A stretch of 32,072 bases of DNA, from positions 1-32,072 of the forward strand of contig WMKK01000018.1 in assembly GCA_012295225.1 (NCBI GenBank). Reading direction: 5' to 3'. Origin of the DNA: Ostreococcus mediterraneus. Lineage: Eukaryota; Chlorophyta; Mamiellophyceae; Mamiellales; Bathycoccaceae. The notes beneath the pieces were generated by a model that made no database searches, was not told the origin of the DNA, and saw only the letters and a list, made by a program, of their open reading frames with translations. The number at the start of each line of letters is the position of its first letter. Position 1 is the stretch's first letter. The position numbers were made by a program, and so were the translations under genes. Below are positions 1-8,279 of this stretch, piece after piece.

Positions 1-97
1 CCTAAACCCTAAACCCTAAACCCTAAACCCTAAACCCTAAACCCTAAACCCTAAACCCTAAACCCTAAACCCTAAACCCTAAACCCTAAACCCTAAA
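1..97. repeat. Telomere repeat array (CCCTAAA)n, chromosome left end
   Basis: About fourteen head-to-tail copies of CCCTAAA fill the first 97 bases with no interruption, which on the other strand is the plant/green-algal TTTAGGG telomere. One isolated CCCTAAA follows at 105-111 after a short non-telomeric spacer. The C-rich strand reads inward 5' to 3', as expected for a left chromosome end. The true array is probably longer, because the window starts mid-repeat. Confidence 0.98.
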
Positions 98-256
98 CCA
101 CGTACCCTAAAATGCAAACCCACGTCGCGCATCTACGCAAAAAGGTCTACCCATCCCAAATAATACACAGCAAAGGGCACAGCGCAAGAAACACGCAACA
201 CACACAAAGTACGTACGAAAAATTGATTCATTCATTCATTCATGCATTCATTATAA
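98..256. other. Very short subtelomeric spacer and GDI 3' flank
   Basis: Only about 160 bases separate the telomere from the stop codon of the first gene. The stretch is AT-richer than the coding DNA and holds one stray telomere unit (105-111), a CA-rich run near 195-207 and an ATTC/ATTCATTC microsatellite at about 225-251. I see no subtelomeric satellite, no recognisable gene and no mobile element. It must contain the 3' untranslated region of the GDI gene. Confidence 0.8.
225..251. repeat. ATTC tetranucleotide microsatellite
   Basis: Imperfect tandem ATTC copies (with one variant GCATTC unit) directly precede the GDI stop codon on the plus strand, and therefore lie in the 3' UTR of that minus-strand gene. 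Confidence 0.85.
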
Positions 257-1621
257 TTAGCCACTCGTATCCGCTTGCGCGGCGTCATCTTTGCTCAAGT
301 CTAAATCTTTACCCGTGATGCGCTTGTAAATGTCCATGACATCGCGCATCGTCGTTTCAAAGTGCGTCGTCGCATCGTATCCAGTCGAGATGAACGCTCC
401 ATCATTGACGCCGTCGCTAACTGGCGCAAAGACGTCACATACGTTGACAAACATCTCATCAATCGCGCCAAGCATGCGAAGTCCGACCTCGATTTCGCGT
501 TGAGGATCGGCAGACTCCACCGTTGTACTCACCGATGCGAAATAACGTCCCTTCGCGCACACATTGTGTGTAAAGCTCGTGCCCAGCACGTACACATCGT
601 TCCGTCGACCACACTGCGCCGCCGGGATGATGATTTGCACGCTCTCCGCGTTATTCACATTGGGAATTGGATGATTCAGCAAACACAACGCACGAACAAC
701 TTGGCCTACTTTTCGCACCTTGCCTGGGAAATAACTCGGGTCACCCACCACAAATTTTGCCTTGGCAGTGACGCCTTCGCTTTCCGACGTCGCGCCGCAT
801 GCGCGACCAGTCTCGTCGTCGTAAGCAACCTGAATATCCGGCTTATTGAGCATGTACGTACCGCCATGCACGGCTGAAAGACGCGCAAAACTTTGAGGCA
901 ACTCTCCCAAACCGTATAACGGATAGATGTACGGCGAACCAGTATCGAAGCGCGCCATGCTGTCCGAGTACAGCCGTACCGCTTTGACGAGATTCACGGC
1001 TGGCTCGTCGAGGTATCGATCATCTGTTTTCAGAGCTAATGAATGTCCAATAAACTCGACGGTTTCGGCAGCGAGACCAAACTTTTCGTATAAATCACGC
1101 GCCGGCATGCGGTGCAAATTGTAACCTCCATGCGTCGACGAGTCGTCTTCGACAAAGTTTTGAACAAAGATGAAGAACGACCGCGCGCGCAACTTTTCAA
1201 ACATACCCATGAGCGAAGACTTTAAAGCTTCCTTGTCGTTACTCGGTACCTTGTGGACTTTAGATCCCTTGCCTACGACGTAAGAACCGTCAACCGCACG
1301 GAACTGCATGTAGTTGTGCACTTTCGTTTTGACGAGAGCGCGCACGAGCAATCCGTTCCCCATCATGAACTTGGGCACCAGATCGATGTTGTAATCTTGC
1401 CACCGTCCAAATCTTGCCACCAGCGCATCTTTGTCTTGTCCTCTTTCACTGGCAAACTTGTCAAACAGCTGCTTGAGATTCAACGACGCGCTTTCACCAC
1501 CGTAGTAGTCGTTTCTATCGACGTGCAAGATCTTCATCGAGTCCACAGCGCTCAACAAACCAGCGACGAGGCACTCTTTCAAGCCCGTGCCGAGAATGAT
1601 GGCGTCATACTCTTCGTCCAT
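257..1621 (-). CDS. GDI1: Rab GDP dissociation inhibitor (RabGDI)
   Basis: The 454-residue product is a Rab GDI, a cytosolic chaperone that extracts prenylated GDP-bound Rab GTPases from membranes and recycles them in vesicle traffic. The N-terminus carries the conserved start MDEEYDAIILGTGLKEC and, soon after, DRNDYYGGESASLN, the FAD-like Rossmann and Rab-binding platform regions shared by GDI and REP. The C-terminal part ends with the family-typical YKRITGKDLDLS, followed by a short acidic tail. Length fits the usual about 445 residues, so the gene looks complete, single-exon and intact. Translation starts exactly at the conserved MDEEYD. It is the terminal gene of the chromosome and is transcribed toward the telomere. 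Upstream it faces the MgtE-like gene across a tiny divergent promoter region. GDI is favoured over REP because it is short and lacks the long REP insert. Confidence 0.96.
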   Translation of the reverse strand: MDEEYDAIILGTGLKECLVAGLLSAVDSMKILHVDRNDYYGGESASLNLKQLFDKFASERGQDKDALVARFGRWQDYNIDLVPKFMMGNGLLVRALVKTKVHNYMQFRAVDGSYVVGKGSKVHKVPSNDKEALKSSLMGMFEKLRARSFFIFVQNFVEDDSSTHGGYNLHRMPARDLYEKFGLAAETVEFIGHSLALKTDDRYLDEPAVNLVKAVRLYSDSMARFDTGSPYIYPLYGLGELPQSFARLSAVHGGTYMLNKPDIQVAYDDETGRACGATSESEGVTAKAKFVVGDPSYFPGKVRKVGQVVRALCLLNHPIPNVNNAESVQIIIPAAQCGRRNDVYVLGTSFTHNVCAKGRYFASVSTTVESADPQREIEVGLRMLGAIDEMFVNVCDVFAPVSDGVNDGAFISTGYDATTHFETTMRDVMDIYKRITGKDLDLSKDDAAQADTSG

Positions 1622-1764
1622 GGCGCTTTAGCTGCACGCGCGTGTGATGCGCGAGCGTTTGGTACGCGCGCGTGTGGTGCACGTCGCGCCAACGTCTGGC
1701 GAGCGTGGGGAATCATCCCCAGTCGTGGTCGACCTTTATACCGCGACGCTTGGCGTCGGCGAGA
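1622..1764. promoter_or_regulatory. Divergent promoter region, GDI / MgtE-like gene
   Basis: GDI reads leftward from 1621 and the transporter reads rightward. A TATA-like CTTTATA lies at about 1733-1739 on the plus strand, downstream of the most upstream possible transporter start at 1672. This suggests that transporter transcription begins near 1765-1790 and that a later ATG is used. This is inference from sequence only. Confidence 0.4.
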
Positions 1765-2712
1765 ATGCATATGGTGATGGCGCGCGCGATGCACGTACGT
1801 GCAATAACGTTGACGGCATCGATATCGCCGAGAGTTTCTCGCTCGCGCGCACATACACGCCGTCACGCTGCGCCGACACGGCGAGGTGGTAACGAGGCAA
1901 CGACCAGTGCTGGCGACGACGGTGCGAGTACGAGCGCGCGTAGCGATGAAAGAGAGATAGTCGCCGCACCGCCGCAAAGAGGAGCAAAGAAGTCATCGCG
2001 ATCCGCGTCTTCAGTGGAAGTACAGCGTGCCTTGGCGCGGCGTTTGCTCGACGCGCAGACGCGATGGGTGGGTTCAACCGAATTCGCCAACCAGAGCTCG
2101 CAGGATGAAGACGACTTCAACGCCGTGGAGTTAAACGTGAATGAGGGTATATTCTCAGAAGCTTATACTCGTGGAAGATGGTTGTTGGGCTTATTGGTGC
2201 TTCAGAGTACATCCAGTGTAGTTTTAGGACAGTACGAAGATTTGATTCGCGACAACATCATCGTGACGCTTTTCCTCACCATGTTGGTCGGCGCCGGCGG
2301 AAACGCAGGCAATCAAAGCGCGATTCATGTTATTCGCGGATTGGCTACTGGAGAAATGACACCCACGATGAGTTGTTTACGCAAAACGCTTGGTGAGCAA
2401 GTGCGCGTGGGTCTGTTACTCGGCACGGGATTGGCGTGTGGCGGTTTCATTCGCGTGTTGCTCACGAATCCGTCTGGTTCGGGTGATTTCATCGGGCCTT
2501 TCGCAATTGCTTCGAGTTTATTTGCAATCGTCACCACTTCGACGGTTGTTGGCACGGTTTTACCGTTTGCGTTGCGCGCCATGAATCAAGACGAAGCGAA
2601 TGCAGGAACAACTGTACAGGTTGTCATGGACGTTTCCGGCGTGCTCATAACGTGTTTCGTCTCCTCATTCTTTTTTGAACACGCTCAAGAATGGGGAGTC
2701 TTTGCTGCGTGA
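1672..2712 (+). CDS. MgtE/SLC41-type divalent cation (Mg2+) transporter
   Basis: The C-terminal half is one MgtE-type integral membrane domain, a channel/transporter fold for Mg2+ and related divalent cations. It has five hydrophobic segments between about residues 158 and 340. The signature GGNAGNQSA lies at residues 209-217. An Asp in VVMDVSG in the last segment corresponds to the ion-binding Asp of bacterial MgtE. The cytosolic N and CBS domains of bacterial MgtE are absent. Instead the first about 150 residues are Arg/Ser-rich and low in complexity, which could be an organelle transit peptide or partly untranslated sequence. The start is uncertain: the longest frame begins at 1672, but ATGs at 1765 and 1789 lie downstream of a TATA-like element and are attractive alternatives. 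The gene ends 67 bp from the convergent sirtuin gene. Membrane location (plastid or other) is not decidable here. Confidence 0.85.
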   Translation: MWCTSRQRLASVGNHPQSWSTFIPRRLASARMHMVMARAMHVRAITLTASISPRVSRSRAHTRRHAAPTRRGGNEATTSAGDDGASTSARSDEREIVAAPPQRGAKKSSRSASSVEVQRALARRLLDAQTRWVGSTEFANQSSQDEDDFNAVELNVNEGIFSEAYTRGRWLLGLLVLQSTSSVVLGQYEDLIRDNIIVTLFLTMLVGAGGNAGNQSAIHVIRGLATGEMTPTMSCLRKTLGEQVRVGLLLGTGLACGGFIRVLLTNPSGSGDFIGPFAIASSLFAIVTTSTVVGTVLPFALRAMNQDEANAGTTVQVVMDVSGVLITCFVSSFFFEHAQEWGVFAA

Positions 2713-2779
2713 TGCGATATTGGATTTTTATAGCACTATTTCTAACGTATTTGTACTCTACATGCTACATGCTAAAATT

Positions 2780-4054
2780 TCAACACGACACCTGTCCATC
2801 GTCTTCTTCGTTTTCCTGTTCGTACCTCTTGACAATCGTCGTGAACTCGTACCGCACTTCTTCAGTCTTAACGAGCGACATGGAATGACGCTTGCTCACC
2901 GGACGTTCGGTGCAGCCTTCGGCGAAATGAAATGTCATATGAACGACGAGCAGCGCGTCCGTAACAGGCAGCTGTAGTTGTTGCATGTGGTGAACAAATG
3001 GCGACTTCAAAGCCACCGTCTCTGATGATAGGAGGACATCATCTTGTGGACTAGAAAAACGCAAATCAATCCTGTCCAACCACGGAATCGGTGCGTCTTC
3101 ATCGTCGATGTTCACAACCCGTATCGCAAATGACGCAACTGATGGTTCATATTTTACCCGAAGCCGATCGACGCGGATGTATTCTGGAATTCGCAGTCGC
3201 AAATGTTGAGCGACACGGCGCATCACTCTGTCACTTTCGGCATGTATGACGAGGCTAGCTTTTTTGTCCTTCACTGTCGCTTGAAGATTTACGATGACCA
3301 ATTTACCGCGATATTTGTCATCCACGCCACGACGACGCTTCAGGTGTGTCGTTCTGAGTGGAATGTCGCACGCCGGCTTTATTTGCAGCGATGAGCCGAG
3401 AACAATCGAAGCGTACGCGTGAGTGCTCTCACGCTCGGCACGCTTGAGTTCGACCTCTGGCAAAGCATCATCCCAGTCGAGCACTTGGTCGCGTAAACGT
3501 CCTCCACATGCGCCGTCGACGCAGTGGCGACCCGTGAGTTGAAAACCAACCGTGAGTTGTTCAAAATCGCGCACGTACTCTTTGCCGCACGTTTCACAAC
3601 GTTCGGCGAAACAGTTTCCGTGTAGTTCGCACAACTTATCGGACGCTAAGCCAGATTTAATGTGTAAGCAGTCCACGTTACACGAAACCACTTGTCGAAC
3701 GTAGCCTCGTCGCACAAGCGCTGCTATTATTTGATGCGTCGCGCTCGGCGCCGCGCGGTCTAGCGCAATCGAGCACTCTGGTGGAGGCAAACCTCGAGCT
3801 TTTCGCGTCCATACGCCATCAGGCCCTCGAAAGTCAGGAATGCCGCACGCCCGCGAAATTCCAGCGCCGGTATGAATCACGCAACCATGGCGCGCGGTGT
3901 GCGTTGAAGAAGAAACAGACTCCTTGATGATGAGCGCCAAAGCCAACGCATCGCGTTCGACTTTATCTTCCGCATCCCATATCTCGGGCTCACCTAAAGT
4001 TCCGCCCACGTCTGCGTCTTGATTCAGTCGCGCCGCATACCCCACGCTCGACAT
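2780..4054 (-). CDS. SRT1: SIRT6/SRT1-like NAD+-dependent deacylase (sirtuin, class IV)
   Basis: The chosen start (4054) gives 424 residues beginning MSSVGYAARL, matching the conserved SIRT6 family N-terminus (MSVNYAAGL). The frame continues 135 codons further upstream but that part overlaps the divergent gene and looks like noise. Visible motifs: GAGIS (63-67), GIPDFRG (71-77), catalytic His in ELHGN (H135), zinc ligands C143/C146 and C168/C173, GSSLQIKPA (210-218) and LDWDDALP, all typical of the SIRT6/plant SRT1 branch. Family members are usually nuclear chromatin deacylases. Oddities: the near-universal QNVDGLH reads CNVDCLH (115-121), replacing the nicotinamide-pocket Gln and the following Gly by Cys. 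A C-terminal extension of about 130 residues has no domain I recognise. It is divergent from the 892-aa protein gene (72 bp apart). Confidence 0.9.
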   Translation of the reverse strand: MSSVGYAARLNQDADVGGTLGEPEIWDAEDKVERDALALALIIKESVSSSTHTARHGCVIHTGAGISRACGIPDFRGPDGVWTRKARGLPPPECSIALDRAAPSATHQIIAALVRRGYVRQVVSCNVDCLHIKSGLASDKLCELHGNCFAERCETCGKEYVRDFEQLTVGFQLTGRHCVDGACGGRLRDQVLDWDDALPEVELKRAERESTHAYASIVLGSSLQIKPACDIPLRTTHLKRRRGVDDKYRGKLVIVNLQATVKDKKASLVIHAESDRVMRRVAQHLRLRIPEYIRVDRLRVKYEPSVASFAIRVVNIDDEDAPIPWLDRIDLRFSSPQDDVLLSSETVALKSPFVHHMQQLQLPVTDALLVVHMTFHFAEGCTERPVSKRHSMSLVKTEEVRYEFTTIVKRYEQENEEDDGQVSC

Positions 4055-4126
4055 TGCATAGCGCGCGCGCACGGTGTGGCGTGCCCAAAGACGTGTTGAC
4101 TGTCTGCCGAACGTCACACGGCGACG
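4055..4126. promoter_or_regulatory. 72-bp divergent promoter, sirtuin / unknown membrane protein
   Basis: With the conserved sirtuin start at 4054 and the plus-strand ATG at 4127, both genes must share this very short spacer. It is GC-rich, with a run of GCGCGCGC. No TATA box is evident. Confidence 0.5.
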
Positions 4127-6805
4127 ATGAGTGTCGCGGACGAGGCGATAGAAGACGCAGCAGTGGTGGACAAAGACGGCGAAGATGTCACGGATGAGGT
4201 GGAAACATCCGGCTTGGACGTGAAGCGTGCGCTTGTCGCTCGCGACCGCGCCAAAGGCATAGGAGTTTTCGACGAAGCGGCGAACACCAATGTTGTGGCG
4301 ATTTCTCAAGCTAAAGCGCTCGCCAGCGCGACCCGGGGCGTGCGCGTGGACGATGACGTAGATGGGGAGTTCGGTGTGCTGATTCCTGGAACTACGTTTG
4401 CCGCTGAAGCCCGAGAGAGCGTGACGAAAGCTGCGAGGCGCTTCGCAGAGGAAGCCCAAGCCGTGGCGCAGCGGACTCGTCTACAAACGCCGATCGCTGC
4501 GCCTGTAGAAGGTGACGAAGACGATGAGCAAACCTCAAAATCGCCAGTGTATATCACTGACGACGCAAATACCAAGTTTGAAGTTCGCACGTACAACGAC
4601 GTAACTTCAAAGTACATTAATCTAGACTATTACGAAAAGCGAATCGCGCCGAGAACCAAGTATATAGACGGCACGATAAATCTCGAGGCGGTTCGTACAG
4701 CTACATGGGTGTTTGCAGAGGAATACGCACAACGCGATGGTTTTGTAAGCGACGAAAGCTCATCGGAGGAAGAGGAAGAGCCAGAACGAGAGAAACCACC
4801 TGCAGAACCTGTCGTCGTTCCACAAGAAGCAGAACAACAGAGGGGTTGGTGTTGTGGTGGAAGTAGTAGCGTGAGTAAACCGACGCCTCCACCCGAAGTC
4901 CAAGTTGCTCAAGCAAGAAGTAATGATAAACTCAAAGTCACTATCGACACAGAGCAAATTACGAGAGATGAGCTCAAGGGTGTATCGCTCTCTCTCGAAC
5001 GACTCGAGTTGAATGTACAACAACACTGGACAGACATGAAGCGTTTTGCGCGGCATTTAGAGAATGATTTCACTCCCGAGATGGTCAACGTCGATCCTCG
5101 AGCGAGAGAAATTAAGGAGATTCTGCAGACTTCAGAGCAACGCCTGCAGAAAATGTTGGATGAACGCAGCGCTTTAACAGCTAAGGAAAGACAACTGCGC
5201 AAAGATTTAGATGAGTTTGAAGGCAAGGCTATGGTCGCACCCGATCCTGTGATTGCCAGTAAAGGTGACCGAACTGTGGTACAAAGTCAACGCCCGACCG
5301 AAAACAATGCAAAGGAGTTCCAACCGAAGAAACATGCAGAAGAACCACAGCGCGTCGCGAAGCAAGACACTGTCTACGATCCGTTTGAGAAAGTTGGAAG
5401 AGAAAGTCCGAGTGGCCTCGCAGCGATGTTTTACTTTCTAGCGCCAATGTACCTTTGGAAGTATTACGAGTGGTTAGCCGTCGAGCGCAAGGTCAAGCAA
5501 AGCGTGAAATCGCAGACAACGGTCAAGGCGGTGTTTTTCTACAACCCTCTTTTGGTTCCCGGCGCTCGACGCATCCGTCTTGCGTCGAGTGTCGCCGAAC
5601 AGCTCGCCATGTTACTCGCGGTTCAAAGCTTGCTGAGCTTCCAACTGTTTATAGTCGATCAAAAGGTGAATGCACGAGCGCCGTATATCACCTTGTACAT
5701 GTTCGTTTTGTTGGCGACATTCAATAAGGTGGCGACTCCAGCATGCGTGGCGACGGCGAAATCCGTCAAGCGCGTCAAAAAGCGAGGTCGAAATACAACC
5801 GCAGGCACACTCTGGAAGCAGGAAGTCGTCGAAACGCCAGCAGCAGTAACGCGAAAACCTTTATCATCGACGGATACAGTGGTCATGCTCGAAATAGAAT
5901 CTCCACAAGTGAGCAATCTCATAGAATCGAATGCCGACGTTAGCGAGCCGAATACCGGGGTTATCGGCGCTGACCCGGTGGTGTCACCACAAGTCTCTGC
6001 AGAACTTGCACCTAGCAATGGCGGCATACGCATGTCGCTAGAACGTCTGTCAGATCAAGATTTACGCCATGATGATACGGCGCAGTCCACGTCTTCTGGA
6101 GAAGAGTCGGTCCGTACGCTAGAAGAACGCGAGGTCAAGGTGTCCAAAATGACCGGCGCGGAAAAGAAAGAAGCGATGCGAATGCTGATTGTCGACGAGT
6201 TTGGAGAGCGACAAAATAGCGCCACGGCCTCACATATTGATGCGTTTGCACAATCAAACGTTGATACTTTGTCAATCCACGAAAGCCAGTTCGGAGGTAG
6301 TCGATTCGACGGCGACCGCGTGTTGACGAGCCTCAAGCCGCAATCAGAGCAAGGAGACGATGGCAATGAAGATATCCCAGTCATCGACGAAGAGGGCTAT
6401 GAACGTCTTCGGCGAGAGTACGTCGCGAAAGCTCGCGAGGAGCGCCGTAAAGCTAATAAATCGCAAAAACCCATCTTTGATGTTTCTGAATACATTCCAA
6501 CGGTGTTCAAGCGCGGCGATTCAAAAGATGGTTTTAAATCACAAACCGCACTTAATGGCTCCACGGATGAAAACGCGCTCAAGTCAACACTCGATATGGA
6601 GGATATCGACAGTGTGTTTCAAGCAGTTCACGGCAAGAGTTCACGACACAAACAAAAATATGGCGGCGGCCGAGGGCATTGGCCGAATAACGTTAGAGCG
6701 CGAGATGTGGACGTGAAAAAAGTAGCTCGTCGTCTCAACGAGGAAGACGAGGAAACCTGGGATGCGTTGGCTATGCTTGATAACTCTAGAGAACCTATTA
6801 CATAG
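4127..6805 (+). CDS. Unknown 892-residue acidic coiled-coil protein with central hydrophobic segments
   Basis: I do not recognise this protein. The frame is open for 892 codons and the ATG at 4127 is the first after the divergent sirtuin start. Residues 1-230 are acidic, with an ESSSEEEEE cluster near 210. A WCCGG motif near 240 could be a lipidation or metal site. Residues about 285-370 are charged and heptad-like (probable coiled coil). Three hydrophobic segments follow at about 428-450, 488-511 and 518-545, and the last is followed by a very basic patch (VKRVKKRGR). The C-terminal 300 residues are Ser/Glu-rich and probably disordered. The segment around 478-511 faintly resembles the first membrane helix of polycystin-type channels, but this is too short to assign. 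Likely a membrane or scaffold protein of unknown role. Confidence 0.75.
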   Translation: MSVADEAIEDAAVVDKDGEDVTDEVETSGLDVKRALVARDRAKGIGVFDEAANTNVVAISQAKALASATRGVRVDDDVDGEFGVLIPGTTFAAEARESVTKAARRFAEEAQAVAQRTRLQTPIAAPVEGDEDDEQTSKSPVYITDDANTKFEVRTYNDVTSKYINLDYYEKRIAPRTKYIDGTINLEAVRTATWVFAEEYAQRDGFVSDESSSEEEEEPEREKPPAEPVVVPQEAEQQRGWCCGGSSSVSKPTPPPEVQVAQARSNDKLKVTIDTEQITRDELKGVSLSLERLELNVQQHWTDMKRFARHLENDFTPEMVNVDPRAREIKEILQTSEQRLQKMLDERSALTAKERQLRKDLDEFEGKAMVAPDPVIASKGDRTVVQSQRPTENNAKEFQPKKHAEEPQRVAKQDTVYDPFEKVGRESPSGLAAMFYFLAPMYLWKYYEWLAVERKVKQSVKSQTTVKAVFFYNPLLVPGARRIRLASSVAEQLAMLLAVQSLLSFQLFIVDQKVNARAPYITLYMFVLLATFNKVATPACVATAKSVKRVKKRGRNTTAGTLWKQEVVETPAAVTRKPLSSTDTVVMLEIESPQVSNLIESNADVSEPNTGVIGADPVVSPQVSAELAPSNGGIRMSLERLSDQDLRHDDTAQSTSSGEESVRTLEEREVKVSKMTGAEKKEAMRMLIVDEFGERQNSATASHIDAFAQSNVDTLSIHESQFGGSRFDGDRVLTSLKPQSEQGDDGNEDIPVIDEEGYERLRREYVAKAREERRKANKSQKPIFDVSEYIPTVFKRGDSKDGFKSQTALNGSTDENALKSTLDMEDIDSVFQAVHGKSSRHKQKYGGGRGHWPNNVRARDVDVKKVARRLNEEDEETWDALAMLDNSREPIT

Positions 6806-6849
6806 TCGCGTGCTGTTGTTACAACTAAGCTACCTGTGTACACTATTAA

Positions 6850-8067
6850 TTAATCACTGTGCTTGGCGACAAAGCTTTCCCAATCTGGGAAACGCTTCCT
6901 AAATTTTGCTTCGGATGTATTCACCGCTACTATCGCGCTCATATTCGCATCCGGATGTGACTTAGCAAGGAACTGGATGCGACTCAGCGCGCGTTCTGAT
7001 GACGTCAGAAGCCGTGCCAAAGATGCGGGCTTCAACGCGTACTGTTGCACTGCTCCGGGCGACGTGCGCGCCAGCTGACGAATTCGAGCCGAAAAAATCG
7101 ATGGATTTGTACACAGCAGTCTCGGCGCGTACATCACCATTGACTCTAATGCCAATTCGCTTACGCCTTCCGCGGCGAGTGTGGCACGAATTTGCGATAC
7201 GTTTTGCGCCACACTCGATGAAATGTTCATCGAAAGCAATTTCGGGTTACTATCGATGAGCGCAAAGACGTCTGTGTACGGTAGCAGCTTGCTCAGCTCA
7301 CGAATTTTGGCCGGAAGAGTCCTTGTCATGTCCATTGATAAAATTTGCGGGTTTTTTTCAATCAATCGCTTAAGATCCACTGTAGGCAAGAGCTCTCGAA
7401 GCAGTTCAATTTTTTCAGACGTCCAGTCCAAATCGCAGTAAATGACGCGCGGAAATCTACCAACTATAACGCCCAAGTCAGCTCCTGAAATCGACCCCCC
7501 CACCCATAATGCATCTTCCAACGCTGCTAATCGCTCTAGTAATCGTACTGGGTCCCGGTATAATCCGGCTTTTGATGCTTGAGCGATTAGTCGCTCGCGG
7601 TGCGCCTTTGTTTTCACTCCGACGCCAATCCAAAACGCATCTAAAATCTTAACCTGGTCACGCGTGAGCTGCACATGTCCTACTTGTGCAATCTGCTTCT
7701 CGTCCACATGCATTAGTGCACCGATGAGCTCCTCCTTCATCAACATCTCGCCGTGTCCGTGGTGTAACAAGCGTTTGCCTTGTCGTTGCTGCTCTCGCCT
7801 AGGGTCGGGCACGACGAACGACGAAGACGAAGACGAAGAGGAGGAAGACGAGGACGACGACGAGGACGATGCCAATGGCACCGTCGTCGCACACCGTCGC
7901 GAGCGATGCCAATCTTCCCCGTGCGGTGTCGGTTGCTGACGACCACGAGTGGCTGAGGCACGCGTCACGACGACCGAGACGCGCGCTCGAAGCGCTGACG
8001 ACAACGACGACGACGCAACGCACGATAATGAAGGCGCGCGCGCGTGCATCGCGGATGCGCACGACAT
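6850..8067 (-). CDS. mTERF-domain organelle nucleic-acid-binding protein
   Basis: The 405-residue product contains degenerate helical mTERF repeats from about residue 120 to 360, each ending in the characteristic proline-leucine signature (for example RFPRVIYCD, KNPQILSMD, SNPKLLSMN, YAPRLLCTN). mTERF proteins act in mitochondria or plastids on organelle transcription, splicing or translation. The N-terminus (MSCASAMHARAPSLSC and onward) is rich in Ser/Ala/Arg and free of acids, as expected for a transit peptide. It is followed by a run of about 17 serines encoded by an imperfect GAC/GAA (reverse strand) triplet repeat at about 7812-7870, a likely length-variable linker. It converges with the 892-residue gene (44 bp between stops). 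Plastid versus mitochondrion cannot be decided, and the exact start is only moderately certain. Confidence 0.88.
   Translation of the reverse strand: MSCASAMHARAPSLSCVASSSLSSALRARVSVVVTRASATRGRQQPTPHGEDWHRSRRCATTVPLASSSSSSSSSSSSSSSSSFVVPDPRREQQRQGKRLLHHGHGEMLMKEELIGALMHVDEKQIAQVGHVQLTRDQVKILDAFWIGVGVKTKAHRERLIAQASKAGLYRDPVRLLERLAALEDALWVGGSISGADLGVIVGRFPRVIYCDLDWTSEKIELLRELLPTVDLKRLIEKNPQILSMDMTRTLPAKIRELSKLLPYTDVFALIDSNPKLLSMNISSSVAQNVSQIRATLAAEGVSELALESMVMYAPRLLCTNPSIFSARIRQLARTSPGAVQQYALKPASLARLLTSSERALSRIQFLAKSHPDANMSAIVAVNTSEAKFRKRFPDWESFVAKHSD
7812..7872. repeat. Imperfect GAC/GAA/GAG trinucleotide repeat (poly-Ser coding)
   Basis: Plus-strand triplets GACGAAGAC... are read on the minus strand as a serine run inside the mTERF gene, between the presumed transit peptide and the repeat domain. 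Confidence 0.85.
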
Positions 8068-8279
8068 CCTACGTCGCGCGTCGTGGGGGCGTCGACGACG
8101 TCGAGTGGACGACGAGGAGTGAGGCCAGAGGCGGTTGGGGTGTAGAGGGGCCTAAACCCCGACCGCGCGCGCGCGCGCGCGACGTCGCGAACCATACGAC
8201 GGACACCGACATGGTACATATCGCAACTACAATTACACACACGACACTCGAGCTAAAATACTATTCACGTCCACGCTGT
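8068..8279. other. Spacer between mTERF 5' end and ABA4-like 3' end
   Basis: Both flanking genes are on the minus strand, so this 212-bp stretch carries the ABA4-like 3' UTR and the mTERF promoter. It contains a pure CG dinucleotide run near 8163-8180. I see no gene, TATA box or hairpin that stands out. Confidence 0.6.

Noticed and set aside
4055-4459. N-terminal extension of the sirtuin frame by 135 codons
   Set aside because: It overlaps the divergent 892-residue gene, and the family-typical N-terminus begins at the internal Met (4054).
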